A stretch of 64,000 nt of DNA from Alphaproteobacteria bacterium (GTDB lineage: Bacteria > Pseudomonadota > Alphaproteobacteria > CAAGCB01 > CAG-977): positions 29,867 through 93,866 of the forward strand of contig JAFVAT010000030.1 in the NCBI GenBank assembly GCA_017480385.1, written 5' to 3'. Below, piece after piece: positions 53,849-63,045 of this stretch (the first letter of the stretch is position 1; the number at the start of each line of letters is the position of its first letter). The position numbers and the translations under genes are program-made. The notes below the pieces were generated by a model. It had not been told where the DNA came from, did no database searches, and saw only the letters and a list, made by a program, of their open reading frames with translations.

Positions 53849-54260
53849 AAACAAACGTTTTGTTCAGAACATAACCTAACAACGCCACCGGCAGCACCAA
53901 AACGGCTCCAGCAATATATTTATTGGCCAGCCCGATCATTTCCAATCCTTTCAGACCTATAATATTAGTAGCGCAGACAACAATATATACTCCGATAAAG
54001 CGCCCCAGCAGACGCAGCTGAAAATCTTTAAAAACGACTCTGCCGAAAGTTTGAAAATTAAACAAAACGCCGCAAACGGTTGCTATGATGACAGCCGCAG
54101 CATAATTCAGTCCGACATAAATCAAGGCCGAATACAAACTGTAATAAAACAGAGTGTTAATCCCGCCCATGACCAAAAAAAGGATAAACTGTTCGGACAG
54201 GCCGGTGATTTTCACCCCCAAATGAATCCCCCAATAAAACAAAGCTTTTATTTTTTTCAT
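53790..54260 (-). CDS. GtrA-like membrane protein
   Basis: 156-aa four-helix membrane protein of the GtrA/DPMS family (FILFLVMGGINTLFYYSLYS, NFQTFGRVVFKD, LLGYVLNKTFVF). Such proteins flip undecaprenyl-linked sugars. The ATG at 54260 overlaps the epmA stop as ATGA. No glycosyltransferase partner is adjacent. Confidence 0.85.
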   Translation of the reverse strand: MKKIKALFYWGIHLGVKITGLSEQFILFLVMGGINTLFYYSLYSALIYVGLNYAAAVIIATVCGVLFNFQTFGRVVFKDFQLRLLGRFIGVYIVVCATNIIGLKGLEMIGLANKYIAGAVLVLPVALLGYVLNKTFVFNRSEPEPENQPRPTDNQG

Positions 54261-55306
54261 GCGACCGGCGCCCATAAAACATCTTCGATTCGTTCAGCCC
54301 CTGCAATCAGCATAACCAGCCGGTCAACGCCGACCGCTATTCCGGCTGCGGGAGGCATTGCAGCCACGGCAGCGATAAAATCTTCATCGATCGGATAGCG
54401 TTCGCCGTACAGCTTTTCCTTTAAATCCATATCATGCTCAAAACGCTGTCTTTGCTCCGCCGCGTCCGTCAATTCTGAAAAAGCATTTGCCAGTTCGACA
54501 TCGCCGACATAAACCTCAAACCGTTCGGCAAAGCGCGGATCCGAAGGCTTGCGTCGGGATAAAGCCGCCATGCAAACGGGATAATCATACAAAATTGTCG
54601 GCACGCCGCGTCCTAAATTCGGTTCGATTTTTTCATACGCAATCCGGAAATAAATATCGTCCCAACGATCCTGCGGATTCGTTTCAATTCCCAGCTGACG
54701 GGCCGCTTTGGCCAAAGGCGCGGGATCGGGTTCCAAACTTGGCTCTTCGGGCAAAGTGTCTTCCAATTCAAAACCCGCATATTTCCGGCAGGCCTCACAA
54801 ACCGAAATTCTTTCCCATTCAGCAAAGGGATCGCATTCCCGATCCTTTTCTTTTAATACTTTAACTCCGCAGGCCTGAGCACATGCCCGGACCAAATCAA
54901 CCGTATCGTCCATCAATGTTTTATAATCCGCATGCGCACGGTACCATTCCAACATCACAAATTCGGGGTGGTGACGTTTGGAACGTTCTTCGTTGCGGAA
55001 CACGCGCGCCATTTGAAAAATTTTCGGCAGTCCTGCGGCCAATAATTTTTTCATGGCAAATTCCGGTGACGTATGCAGATACATGACCCGATCCGCCTGT
55101 CCGAACGGTTCGGCCAGTTCTGTCCGGAAAGCTTTCAAGTGCGGCTCCAGCCCCGGAGAAATCTGCAAAATCGGCGTTTCGACCTCCAAAAAGTCCTGCC
55201 GCACAAAAAAAGAGCGAATCGCTTCAACCACTTTTGATCTTTGCTTTAATAACGGCAGCCGGCGGGCATATTCACCGGCATGCCAGAACGGAATTCGGCT
55301 GTTCAT
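54257..55306 (-). CDS. epmA: EF-P lysine--lysyltransferase EpmA
   Basis: 349-aa class II synthetase-like enzyme that adds beta-lysine to EF-P. Motif 2 is ARVFRNEERSKRHHPEFVML, motif 3 lies in AAGIAVGVDRLVML, and the tRNA-binding domain of LysRS is absent. It is divergent from efp, 110 bases away. EpmB is not in the window. Confidence 0.93.
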   Translation of the reverse strand: MNSRIPFWHAGEYARRLPLLKQRSKVVEAIRSFFVRQDFLEVETPILQISPGLEPHLKAFRTELAEPFGQADRVMYLHTSPEFAMKKLLAAGLPKIFQMARVFRNEERSKRHHPEFVMLEWYRAHADYKTLMDDTVDLVRACAQACGVKVLKEKDRECDPFAEWERISVCEACRKYAGFELEDTLPEEPSLEPDPAPLAKAARQLGIETNPQDRWDDIYFRIAYEKIEPNLGRGVPTILYDYPVCMAALSRRKPSDPRFAERFEVYVGDVELANAFSELTDAAEQRQRFEHDMDLKEKLYGERYPIDEDFIAAVAAMPPAAGIAVGVDRLVMLIAGAERIEDVLWAPVA

Positions 55307-55416
55307 TAAAAAAAATACTCCTCAGCTTGCGTACAGCTCTTGCGTTAAAGACGTTAATCTGATAATTTTTCCACAAATTTTATTGTCTTTCTTTTAATAT
55401 ACAAGGAAAAAAACAC

Positions 55417-55980
55417 ATGAAAATGCAAGCAAACCAGATCCGTCCCGGCTGGGTGATCGAATACAACGGCAAACCGTGCATCGTGATTGACTATGAATTG
55501 GTCATTCCCGGCAAAGGCAACGCAACCATTCAGGTCAAAATGCGCGATGTCGCTACCGGCGTTAAAACGGAACAGCGCTGGCGTACGGCAGATTTCGTCG
55601 AAAAATTGATGAGCGAAGACCGTGACTGCCAGTATTTATTTTCCGACGGCTCTGATTTGACGTTCATGATGACAGACACCTATGACCAGTTCACCGTTCC
55701 CAAGGAATTGTTAGGCGACCGTGCCGCTTATCTGCAGGACAATATGGAAGTTGTCGTTCAATTCATTGAAGACCGTCCTGTCGGCGTTGAACTGCCTGCA
55801 AAAGTCATTCAGACAGTCGTTGAAACGGAACCCGTAATCAAGGGACAGACTGTTTCCTCTTCTTACAAACCGGCTGTTTTGGACAACGGCCTGCGCATCG
55901 GTGTTCCGCCGTTTGTGGCGACCGGTGACAAAATTGTCGTGTCAACCGTTGACAACACCTATGTTGAACGCGCGAAATAA
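55417..55980 (+). CDS. efp: translation elongation factor P
   Basis: 187-aa factor relieving ribosome stalling at polyproline. The modified lysine is in the loop VIPGKGNATIQVKMR, consistent with EpmA-type modification by the divergent gene. Three beta domains at usual length. Confidence 0.97.
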   Translation: MKMQANQIRPGWVIEYNGKPCIVIDYELVIPGKGNATIQVKMRDVATGVKTEQRWRTADFVEKLMSEDRDCQYLFSDGSDLTFMMTDTYDQFTVPKELLGDRAAYLQDNMEVVVQFIEDRPVGVELPAKVIQTVVETEPVIKGQTVSSSYKPAVLDNGLRIGVPPFVATGDKIVVSTVDNTYVERAK

Positions 55981-56002
55981 TCATTTGCACAAAGGCGCTT
56001 AA

Positions 56003-57019
56003 ATGACCATTAACTCGAACCGTCCTTCCGTCAGAAGGACTACTGTACGCAAAGCCGTTGCCGAACATCATTCGGCTGAACGCAAAATGCGGAGACAGCA
56101 ACCGGATTCTTCTGCGTACGCGCAGCCATATCCCGAACGCAAACCGGATCCTGTTGAAAAGTTCAGGGATTCCCGGCAGGACCGTTTTATTTCGTCTTTA
56201 TCGGCGAACCTGAATGTTATGATTCAGGCGGTACAAAAAGCCGGTCGGGGGCTTGCGCGTGACTTCGGCGAGCTGGAGCAGCTGCAGGTTTCCAAGAAAG
56301 GCGCGGCGGATTTTGCCTCAACAGCCGATCTTAATTCGGAAAAAATGCTGCGTGAACTGTTGTTGAAGGCACGGCCCCGCTACGGCTTTTTGCAGGAGGA
56401 AGGCGGCGTTGTCGCCGGTGCGGACACGTCTCATCGCTGGATTATTGACCCGTTGGACGGCACAACCAATTTCCTGCACGCCATTCCGCATTTTGCCATT
56501 TCTCTGGCCTTACAGGAAGACAAGGAAATTATCGCGGGCGTCATTTACAACCCGATTTCCGGCGATTTGTTTTATGCGGAAAAAGGCGGCGGCGCCTGGG
56601 CGATGACGGCTTCCGGTTCCTGCCGCCTGCATGTTTCCAACCGCAATAAACTGCAGGAGGCCTTAGTCGTAACAGGGATTCCTCATTTAGGACACGGCGC
56701 TTCGGACAAGTTCATTTTGCAGCTTAAACCGATGATGCAGAAAACAGCCGGCGTGCGGCGCATGGGTTCTGCCTCCTTAGACCTGGCTTACGTGGCTGCC
56801 GGACGCTTTGAATGCTATTGGGAAGAGGATATCAAACCTTGGGACATTGCCGCGGGCATGCTGATTGTCAAAGAAGCCGGCGGCCGTATCTGCACGTTTA
56901 AAGGAAATGAAGACACTTCAGTCGTTTTAAACGACGGATCTATTGTTGCAACAAACGACCTTTTGTTTAATACTATAAAAAAACAAATCATGGCCAATGA
57001 AGAGGATGAAAAAAAGTAA
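56003..57019 (+). CDS. suhB: inositol monophosphatase family protein (SuhB-like)
   Basis: 338-aa Mg-dependent phosphatase. Metal motifs: FLQEEGG, the IIDPLDGTTNFLHAIPHF signature and the C-terminal PWDIAAGMLIVKEAGG. The first 70 residues form a basic, Arg-rich extension not usual in SuhB. The family start would be near LNVMIQAVQKAG, so an internal start is possible. It is 22 bases after efp. Confidence 0.92.
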   Translation: MTINSNRPSVRRTTVRKAVAEHHSAERKMRRQQPDSSAYAQPYPERKPDPVEKFRDSRQDRFISSLSANLNVMIQAVQKAGRGLARDFGELEQLQVSKKGAADFASTADLNSEKMLRELLLKARPRYGFLQEEGGVVAGADTSHRWIIDPLDGTTNFLHAIPHFAISLALQEDKEIIAGVIYNPISGDLFYAEKGGGAWAMTASGSCRLHVSNRNKLQEALVVTGIPHLGHGASDKFILQLKPMMQKTAGVRRMGSASLDLAYVAAGRFECYWEEDIKPWDIAAGMLIVKEAGGRICTFKGNEDTSVVLNDGSIVATNDLLFNTIKKQIMANEEDEKK

Positions 57020-58190
57020 TCTGCTGACATTTTTTGTAAGAGCCGTTTTTGCCTGTGCTGTTTTGATCACAATGGCAAAAGCGGCTTTTGCTCAAATCAC
57101 ATTGGATTTAGATGTGCTGACAGAAGATTTTCCGCCTCAAAAAAATGAACGGCCCGCTGTCGTTCAGCCGGAACCGTCTCTTCAAATTCCTTTGAAGGAA
57201 CCGGCGCCGGAGGTCAAAAAGACAGCCCCGGCAGAAGTTAAAAAGACTCCGGCAGCAGAAACCAAAAAACCGACGCCGCCGACAAAACCAAAACCGGCAG
57301 CCAAACCGGTCGTCAAAAAAGCGCAGCCGCCTTCCAAAGCATCAGAGAAAAAAGCGGTCGTCCAACCTAAAGAAAAATATCAGGTTCGAGAAACCGCTCA
57401 AAAAGATGAACATGACAAACTGAAGCCTCATGCGGCGCCTGTCCCAAAAGTAAAAATTTTAGCGGCGAACAACGGTTCGGAAGAAACCGGAGAAGAGCTT
57501 TTGACAGAAGGCCGCAAATCCTCCGAAACAAGCAAAGAACCCAAACTTTCCAAGCATTTCTTGGAACAGCAGCGTCTGAAAGAAGTGCCTAAAAAACAGT
57601 TGGAAACGTTAGCCGAACAGCAGCCTGTTGTTTTAAAAGAGCCCAAACAAAAAAGCGTGCCGCAGCTTGCCGCCGAAGCACATCACAAGGCAAAGAAAGA
57701 ACTGCCAGCCGTAAAGCCTGCTCCCGAAGAAAAAGTGCAGGAAACAAAACCGGCTATTTTGAATTTTTCCGTTTTCCCTGTTTCGGAAAAACTGACCACA
57801 GAGGAACGATCGGCCTTATTGGCAAAGGAAATCCCGCAGGAATCCGCTACAATTAAAGCCTTAACCGATAAAAAAACGCTGTACGGCATTTTGATTTTTG
57901 ACAAGAAATCCGCTGAATTGACAGAGGAAATGCAAAACGCGCTGAATAACGTTGCCGCCGTTATGAAAAAAGAAAAAGGGCGACGGCTGATTTTGTATTC
58001 TTACAGCACGGCTGATCCGGCGGAACCGGGAAAAGAACGGCAATATGCCCTGCGCCGCGCATTAATGATCCGTTCTTATTTAACCGTACAGGGAATTCAC
58101 AGTCTGCGAATCGAACTGCGGTCTCAGGGCTCAAAAGGCGCCGGCGATAAAATCCCCGACAGAACAGACCTTGTCTTCCTTGATAAATAA
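56997..58190 (+). CDS. Pro/Lys-rich periplasmic protein with C-terminal OmpA-like domain
   Basis: 397-aa protein. Signal peptide (RAVFACAVLITMAKAAFA), a long Pro/Lys/Glu-rich linker (about residues 40-270), then an OmpA-like domain (about 285-395: ILIFDKKSAELTEEMQNALN, RRLILYSYSTADPAEPG, ALRRALMIRSYL). It overlaps suhB by 23 bases and precedes MotA/MotB-like genes, so it probably belongs to that envelope machine. A second ATG lies three codons in. Confidence 0.82.
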   Translation: MKRMKKSNLLTFFVRAVFACAVLITMAKAAFAQITLDLDVLTEDFPPQKNERPAVVQPEPSLQIPLKEPAPEVKKTAPAEVKKTPAAETKKPTPPTKPKPAAKPVVKKAQPPSKASEKKAVVQPKEKYQVRETAQKDEHDKLKPHAAPVPKVKILAANNGSEETGEELLTEGRKSSETSKEPKLSKHFLEQQRLKEVPKKQLETLAEQQPVVLKEPKQKSVPQLAAEAHHKAKKELPAVKPAPEEKVQETKPAILNFSVFPVSEKLTTEERSALLAKEIPQESATIKALTDKKTLYGILIFDKKSAELTEEMQNALNNVAAVMKKEKGRRLILYSYSTADPAEPGKERQYALRRALMIRSYLTVQGIHSLRIELRSQGSKGAGDKIPDRTDLVFLDK

Positions 58191-58206
58191 ATAAAGGATC
58201 AGTGCT

Positions 58207-59196
58207 ATGGAACTGCCGAATCGCTATATCACACGAATGATTTTATTCCTGCTTTTGGTTGCCGGTGCGTGCTCTATCCTTTTTCCGGCACTGCAAAATG
58301 CTTTTATGACAAACCCGCCGCTGAACGGATTAATCATCTTGGTTTTTCTGTTTGGTGTTTTCCTCAATTTCCATTCGGTTTTCGCTCTTTATCGCGAAAT
58401 TAAATGGGTCAAAGCGCCCGTTTTGTCTTTGTCCGATCCCGATTTGCAAAAACTGCGTCTGCTTTCTCCGCTGGCCTTGGTTTTAAAAAATAACCAAGCC
58501 AAAGGCAATGCTGTGCTTTCTCCAACCATTGCCCGCACAATTCTGGATTCGGTCGGCATGCGTTTGGAAGAAAGCCGGGACATTTCCAAATATCTTATCG
58601 GTTTATCCACATTTTTGGGCCTGTTGGGCACGTTCTGGGGACTAATGGCCACCGTCGGCGCCGTTGCGGACGTTATCCGGTCTTTGAATGTTTCGGGAGA
58701 GGAAGCGACACAAGCCTTCAACACGATCAAAAACAGTCTGGAAATGCCTTTATCCGGCATGGGAACAGCCTTTTCTTCCTCTTTATTAGGATTGTCCGGC
58801 GCTTTAATTGTCGGTTTTTTAGACCTGCAGGCCAGCCGTGCCCAAAATAATTTCTACAACGGTCTGGACGAATATCTGGCTTCTTTAACGCGTTATTCTT
58901 CTTCCGTCGGCAGCATGTCTGATGAATCGGTGACTTCAAACGGCGCCTATGCCAATGCTTTGCTGGAACAGGTTGTGGAAAGTCTGGCCGATATCCGCAG
59001 CCAGCTGAAAAAAACGGAAACACAAGCACAGGAACGCGTGCAGACAGATATGGATATATTGCGCTTTATCAGCCGGATTGATCACAACGTCAATCAAATT
59101 GACAAACGTTCGGAGGCCCGACAGGAAACGCTATTAACCGAAGTCCGCGATTCGTTCAGACTTCTGGTCCGAACCATTTCAGGAAAAGACAAATAG
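58207..59196 (+). CDS. MotA/TolQ/ExbB-like proton channel protein
   Basis: 329-aa inner-membrane protein. Two N-terminal helices, then the proton-channel region LSTFLGLLGTFWGLMATVGA and LSGMGTAFSSSLLGLSGALIVGF. The C-terminal tail is coiled. The next gene encodes a MotB-like partner with the Asp-bearing helix, so the two should form a non-flagellar stator. Common near suhB in alphaproteobacteria. Confidence 0.87.
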   Translation: MELPNRYITRMILFLLLVAGACSILFPALQNAFMTNPPLNGLIILVFLFGVFLNFHSVFALYREIKWVKAPVLSLSDPDLQKLRLLSPLALVLKNNQAKGNAVLSPTIARTILDSVGMRLEESRDISKYLIGLSTFLGLLGTFWGLMATVGAVADVIRSLNVSGEEATQAFNTIKNSLEMPLSGMGTAFSSSLLGLSGALIVGFLDLQASRAQNNFYNGLDEYLASLTRYSSSVGSMSDESVTSNGAYANALLEQVVESLADIRSQLKKTETQAQERVQTDMDILRFISRIDHNVNQIDKRSEARQETLLTEVRDSFRLLVRTISGKDK

Positions 59197-59202
59197 AACG
59201 CC

Positions 59203-60222
59203 ATGCGCCGTTTTCGAAATGCCACCGAATACAATTTTTGGCCCAGTTTTGTTGACGCACTGTCAACGCTGCTGATTGTCGTCCTGTTCTTTTTATTATT
59301 ATTTGTTTTGGCTCATTTTTTTATGGGCAGAAATCTGGACACAAAAAACTCTGAAATCAGCCGGTTAAACGCACATTTGCAGCAGCTGACCGACGAACTG
59401 TCCGTCCAACGCCAAAACGCGGAACATTTAGCCGAAGAATTAACGCAGCTGACAGACGAACGAACGCAGGCTCTGGCACAAATCGCTTTATTGGAACAAG
59501 ATGTCAAAGCGCTGAACCTGCGCAAACAGGAACTGGAAAAGGAAACCGCGCAAAAAAGCACGGAAATTCAGAGCGAACGCAAAATTTCCGAAGAAGCCAA
59601 AGCGCATATTGCCGTCTTAACGGCCCAAACGGAAAAACTGACAAAAGAATTGGCCAAACTCAGCGCTCAATTAGACATGGCTGAGGCGAAAGACAAGGAA
59701 CAAAAAGCACAAATTGCCGATTTGGGCAAAAAGCTTAACAGAGCTTTAGCGGCCAAAGCGTCGGAACTGGCCTCTTATCGATCTGAATTTTTCGGAACTT
59801 TGCGCAAGGTGCTGAAAGACAGAGATGATATCCGTATTGTCGGAGACCGTTTTGTTTTTCAATCTGAATTATTCTTTAAAAGCGGATCTGCCTTTTTGGA
59901 AAATAACGGGAAAAAGCAGCTGAATATACTGGCTAAGACGCTGAAAGAACTGCAGAAAAAAATTCCTGCCAGAATCCCTTGGGTTTTGCGCGTTGACGGA
60001 CACACGGACAATATTCCCATTCACAATGAACTGTATTCTTCCAATTGGCAGCTGTCCGCGAATCGGGCTATTGCCGTTGTGCAGTACCTGATAGAACGGG
60101 GCGTGCCGGCCCGCTTTTTGGTGGCCGCGGGTTTCGGCGAATACCAGCCGATTGACAGCAAAAATACAGAAGCGGCCCGCCGAAAAAACCGCCGTATCGA
60201 ATTTAAGCTGACAGAACGATAA
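59203..60222 (+). CDS. MotB-like protein with OmpA domain
   Basis: 339-aa protein. One N-terminal helix with the proton-carrying Asp (NFWPSFVDALSTLLIVVLFF), a long coiled coil (about residues 45-190) and a C-terminal OmpA/MotB peptidoglycan-binding domain (LRVDGHTDNIPIH, SNWQLSANRAIAVVQYL, RKNRRIEFKL). Partner of the MotA-like gene 6 bases upstream. Confidence 0.9.
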   Translation: MRRFRNATEYNFWPSFVDALSTLLIVVLFFLLLFVLAHFFMGRNLDTKNSEISRLNAHLQQLTDELSVQRQNAEHLAEELTQLTDERTQALAQIALLEQDVKALNLRKQELEKETAQKSTEIQSERKISEEAKAHIAVLTAQTEKLTKELAKLSAQLDMAEAKDKEQKAQIADLGKKLNRALAAKASELASYRSEFFGTLRKVLKDRDDIRIVGDRFVFQSELFFKSGSAFLENNGKKQLNILAKTLKELQKKIPARIPWVLRVDGHTDNIPIHNELYSSNWQLSANRAIAVVQYLIERGVPARFLVAAGFGEYQPIDSKNTEAARRKNRRIEFKLTER

Positions 60223-60250
60223 CTTTTTCGTTTTTTTGCGGTAAATAAAC

Positions 60251-60279
60251 TTGAAAAGCAAAAACTTTTAGAGTATAGA
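60251..60279 (+). promoter_or_regulatory. promoter of rpmE
   Basis: TTGAAA at 60251-60256, 17-base spacer, TATAGA at 60274-60279. Confidence 0.65.
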
Positions 60280-60312
60280 GAAAAAACTTAATGATTGTCT
60301 GGAGCTGAAGTT

Positions 60313-60537
60313 ATGAAAAAAGATATTCATCCGAATTACCATGAAATCACCGTGGTAATGACTGACGGAACAGAATTTAAAACCCGTTCAACGATGGGCA
60401 AAGAAGGCGACACGGTTCGTTTGGATATTGATCCGTTGGCTCACCCGGCTTGGACAGGTATTTACCGTTTGGTTGACAGCGGTGGCCAGCTGGCAAAATT
60501 CAACAAGCGTTTTGCTGCTTTTACTGGTAAAAAGTAA
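60313..60537 (+). CDS. rpmE: 50S ribosomal protein L31
   Basis: 74-aa ribosomal protein bL31 ([27 protein letters not shown]). It has no zinc-binding cysteines, so it is the C-minus type. The ATG at 60313 has GGAG 8 bases upstream. Flanked by its own promoter and terminator. Confidence 0.96.
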   Translation: MKKDIHPNYHEITVVMTDGTEFKTRSTMGKEGDTVRLDIDPLAHPAWTGIYRLVDSGGQLAKFNKRFAAFTGKK

Positions 60538-60558
60538 TTCTTAGAGCAGATTTAAAAG

Positions 60559-60588
60559 GAACCCCGGCTGCATGCGGGGTTCTTTTTT
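60559..60588 (+). terminator. intrinsic terminator of rpmE
   Basis: GAACCCCG / CGGGGTTC stem with an 8-base loop, followed by six T. Confidence 0.9.
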
Positions 60589-60590
60589 GT

Positions 60591-60842
60591 ATTGAAAAAA
60601 CGCGTGCCGAATCAGCTGAACCGGACATCTCCGACCCGTTTGCGGACAGCAACATAATAAAAGAGCCGGACGGATCAGTGTACGGCCAGGCGCAGGCGGC
60701 AGCACAAAAAGCGTTTCCGCGGGACATAATGACGGCCCGTCAACAGGCCGCTCTCTTTTGGTATGGCTTGCCTTTTCCCGCCGGAACAGTTTGGAAAGAC
60801 TCGTTCTTTAGCAGGCTGCTTCTTCGGAAATCAAGGAAATAA
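60591..60842 (+). other. open frame without start codon, possible gene remnant
   Basis: An 83-codon frame open up to TAA at 60840-60842 has protein-like composition (DISDPFADSNIIKEPDGSVYG, AAQKAFPRDIMTARQQAALFWYG) but no ATG, GTG or TTG in its first half; the first ATG is at about 60738. It may be the remainder of a lost gene. The rest of the gap (60843-61021) is AT-rich and probably holds the cyclase promoter; nothing else was seen. Confidence 0.25.
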
Positions 60843-61021
60843 ATTCTCATGAACTGTTTTTAAAAGAAAATATTGCACGCAAAAATGGCCTTTTTTCTTT
60901 AAAAGCCGCTTTATTTCCTTATTTTTTATTAATTTGTCCCGATAACTTTACTTTTATATTTTTTTCTGTCTTTTTTATACAGCTTCTTCTAAGATATAAA
61001 GAGCAACATCAGGAATTTATC

Positions 61022-62956
61022 GTGTCTGGCATTATACATTACGAAGTTTATGTTTTTCAGAACAATACTTGGGACCTGTTGGGACGGTACCCGACAGAGC
61101 AGCGTGTAGACGCAATTGAATATGCCAAAACCATTGAACGGTCCGAACGCCGCCCGACAAAAGTCGTTCGTGAACTTTATGATTTAAACACGCAAACTTT
61201 TCATGAGGCCTTGGTTTACCTCAGTGAAATTCCTAAAGCAAAAGAAAAAAAGACGTCCCCTTACTCCAACAGTGTTATCCCTACGCTGACGTCTAATGCG
61301 AAACAAAAACAATCCGGCAGGAAAGTCGCGGAAAGCATTACAATGCTGTTTTTGGCAATGCTTTTTTCCGTTATCGTTTCAGGAATTGTGACGGCTTCTC
61401 TGCTGCATTTGGCCGTTTCTTCCAATTTCCTGCCGCATAACATTTCTCAGCAATTTGTTTTGGGCACTTTTACGTTTTTCTTCCTGATCGTATCAATTCC
61501 GACCGCGGCCAAATGGGTTAACTGGAATTCTTTCCTGCAGGAAGATACTCAGCAGGAAACAAAAGATAAGCCCTTATATCCCGCCTCAAGCCACGGCATT
61601 AAATTTTCAAAAAAAGAACTGTACGAACTGGGACGCAGTCAGGAGGAAACTCCAACCCTGCTTTCTAAGATAATGCGGAACATTTTTGACGGCTTTGATC
61701 TGCTGATGGGCCGGACGCCCTTTTCCCAGCAATTAAAAGAAAAAAAAGCTTCTGAAGAAGCCGCTCAAGAAAATGAAGCGGCATTGGAAAATACCGCTCA
61801 GGAAACAACAGAACAGGAAAAGGAAGAGCTGGAAGAAAACACAGAAAATACAGACGCGGATCAACTGCCAAATACAGATGAAGATGCTCAAGAGGAAAAA
61901 AGCCCGACAGAAGAAAAACCGGAAACGGTTGTTATTCCGCCGGAACTTGAAAAAAACTATCTTAAAATGACGGCCTTCCTGTCGATTATCCTGCGAGTCC
62001 TGCAAAATAAAAACATTGCCCTGAATACATACACCCGTTTTGGACTCGAACTGTACCTGGCCGGCGCATGTGAATGCATGTGTCAGGAAGACTCGTTATC
62101 AAAAGATCAAAATCGCCTGATTTTTTCGGGATTATTGACTTTGCTGGGACGGACGGCGACTCTGGCAGAAATTTTTTATTATAAAATGGACGAATACGTT
62201 CTGGAGCCTAAATACCTTTCCATGATCGAAAGCGGCGCGGAAGGCATGCGCATTTATGCGGGCAATCCGTCTTCTCCGGAACTGATCAGTGTCATACAAT
62301 CTGCCGTAGATGCCTGGCTGAATCCTGAACAAAAAGACCAGCCCTCCTCCGGCATCTGTACAATTATGTTTACCGATATGGTTTCTTCCACGCATTTGAC
62401 ACTAACGTTAGGAGACCGCTTGGCCCAGCAATTGGTTCGTATACATAACTCTATTGTGCGAAAAGCCCTGCAGGCCTGCAGCGGTAGCGAAATCAAACAT
62501 ACCGGCGACGGAATTATGGCCTCTTTTCTATGGGCGTCCAATGCTATAGATGCGGCAACTGCCATTCAATTGGCCGTTCAGGAACATAACCGCCAGTCTC
62601 CTACCGTGCCTCTGGAAATCCGCATCGGATTGAATACGGGCGAACCTATTGTGGAAGATAACGATTTGTTTGGCGCAACCGTTCAATTAGCCTCCCGCAT
62701 CTGCGGACAGGCCGGTGCCGGACAAATTTATGTTTCATCCGTCGTAAAAGAGCTTTCTGCTGGTAAAAACTATACCTTTAAGCCCTTAGGCGACTTTTTG
62801 CTCAAGGGCATTGACGATCCCCAACCGCTTTATGAAGTCATTTGGGATCAAAGCAAAACCGTCGTTTCCAACAATGTCGTTCATGCAATCAGTCAGGATC
62901 TATCGGAACAGGATGAAAAAGAAACTGAACTTTCAAAAGTCCTGCCCGAATTTTAG
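61022..62956 (+). CDS. membrane-anchored class III adenylate/guanylate cyclase
   Basis: 644-aa protein. A cytosolic N-terminal region (about 1-85), two membrane helices (about 104-130 and 146-166), a very acidic linker (about 240-310, Glu/Gln/Asn-rich), a helical region (about 310-430), then the class III catalytic domain (about 440-620). Metal-binding acids are in TIMFTDMVSSTH and in KHTGDGIMASF; the substrate region is RIGLNTGEP. GTG start. It should make a cyclic nucleotide at the membrane; the signal sensed is unknown. Confidence 0.88.
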   Translation: MSGIIHYEVYVFQNNTWDLLGRYPTEQRVDAIEYAKTIERSERRPTKVVRELYDLNTQTFHEALVYLSEIPKAKEKKTSPYSNSVIPTLTSNAKQKQSGRKVAESITMLFLAMLFSVIVSGIVTASLLHLAVSSNFLPHNISQQFVLGTFTFFFLIVSIPTAAKWVNWNSFLQEDTQQETKDKPLYPASSHGIKFSKKELYELGRSQEETPTLLSKIMRNIFDGFDLLMGRTPFSQQLKEKKASEEAAQENEAALENTAQETTEQEKEELEENTENTDADQLPNTDEDAQEEKSPTEEKPETVVIPPELEKNYLKMTAFLSIILRVLQNKNIALNTYTRFGLELYLAGACECMCQEDSLSKDQNRLIFSGLLTLLGRTATLAEIFYYKMDEYVLEPKYLSMIESGAEGMRIYAGNPSSPELISVIQSAVDAWLNPEQKDQPSSGICTIMFTDMVSSTHLTLTLGDRLAQQLVRIHNSIVRKALQACSGSEIKHTGDGIMASFLWASNAIDAATAIQLAVQEHNRQSPTVPLEIRIGLNTGEPIVEDNDLFGATVQLASRICGQAGAGQIYVSSVVKELSAGKNYTFKPLGDFLLKGIDDPQPLYEVIWDQSKTVVSNNVVHAISQDLSEQDEKETELSKVLPEF

Positions 62957-63045
62957 GGCTCTCTCTTTCTTTTTCAAAAAAAATATGCTACCTTAATTAA
63001 AGGGGAGGAAGAATTCCTTCAGGAAAATAACGCGCGAGGTTAAGT

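Noticed and set aside
58207..60222. MotA-like plus MotB-like pair read as a Zorya anti-phage system
   Set aside because: No ZorC, ZorD or ZorE gene follows; the next genes are rpmE and a cyclase, and the pair sits beside suhB in an arrangement usual for alphaproteobacteria.
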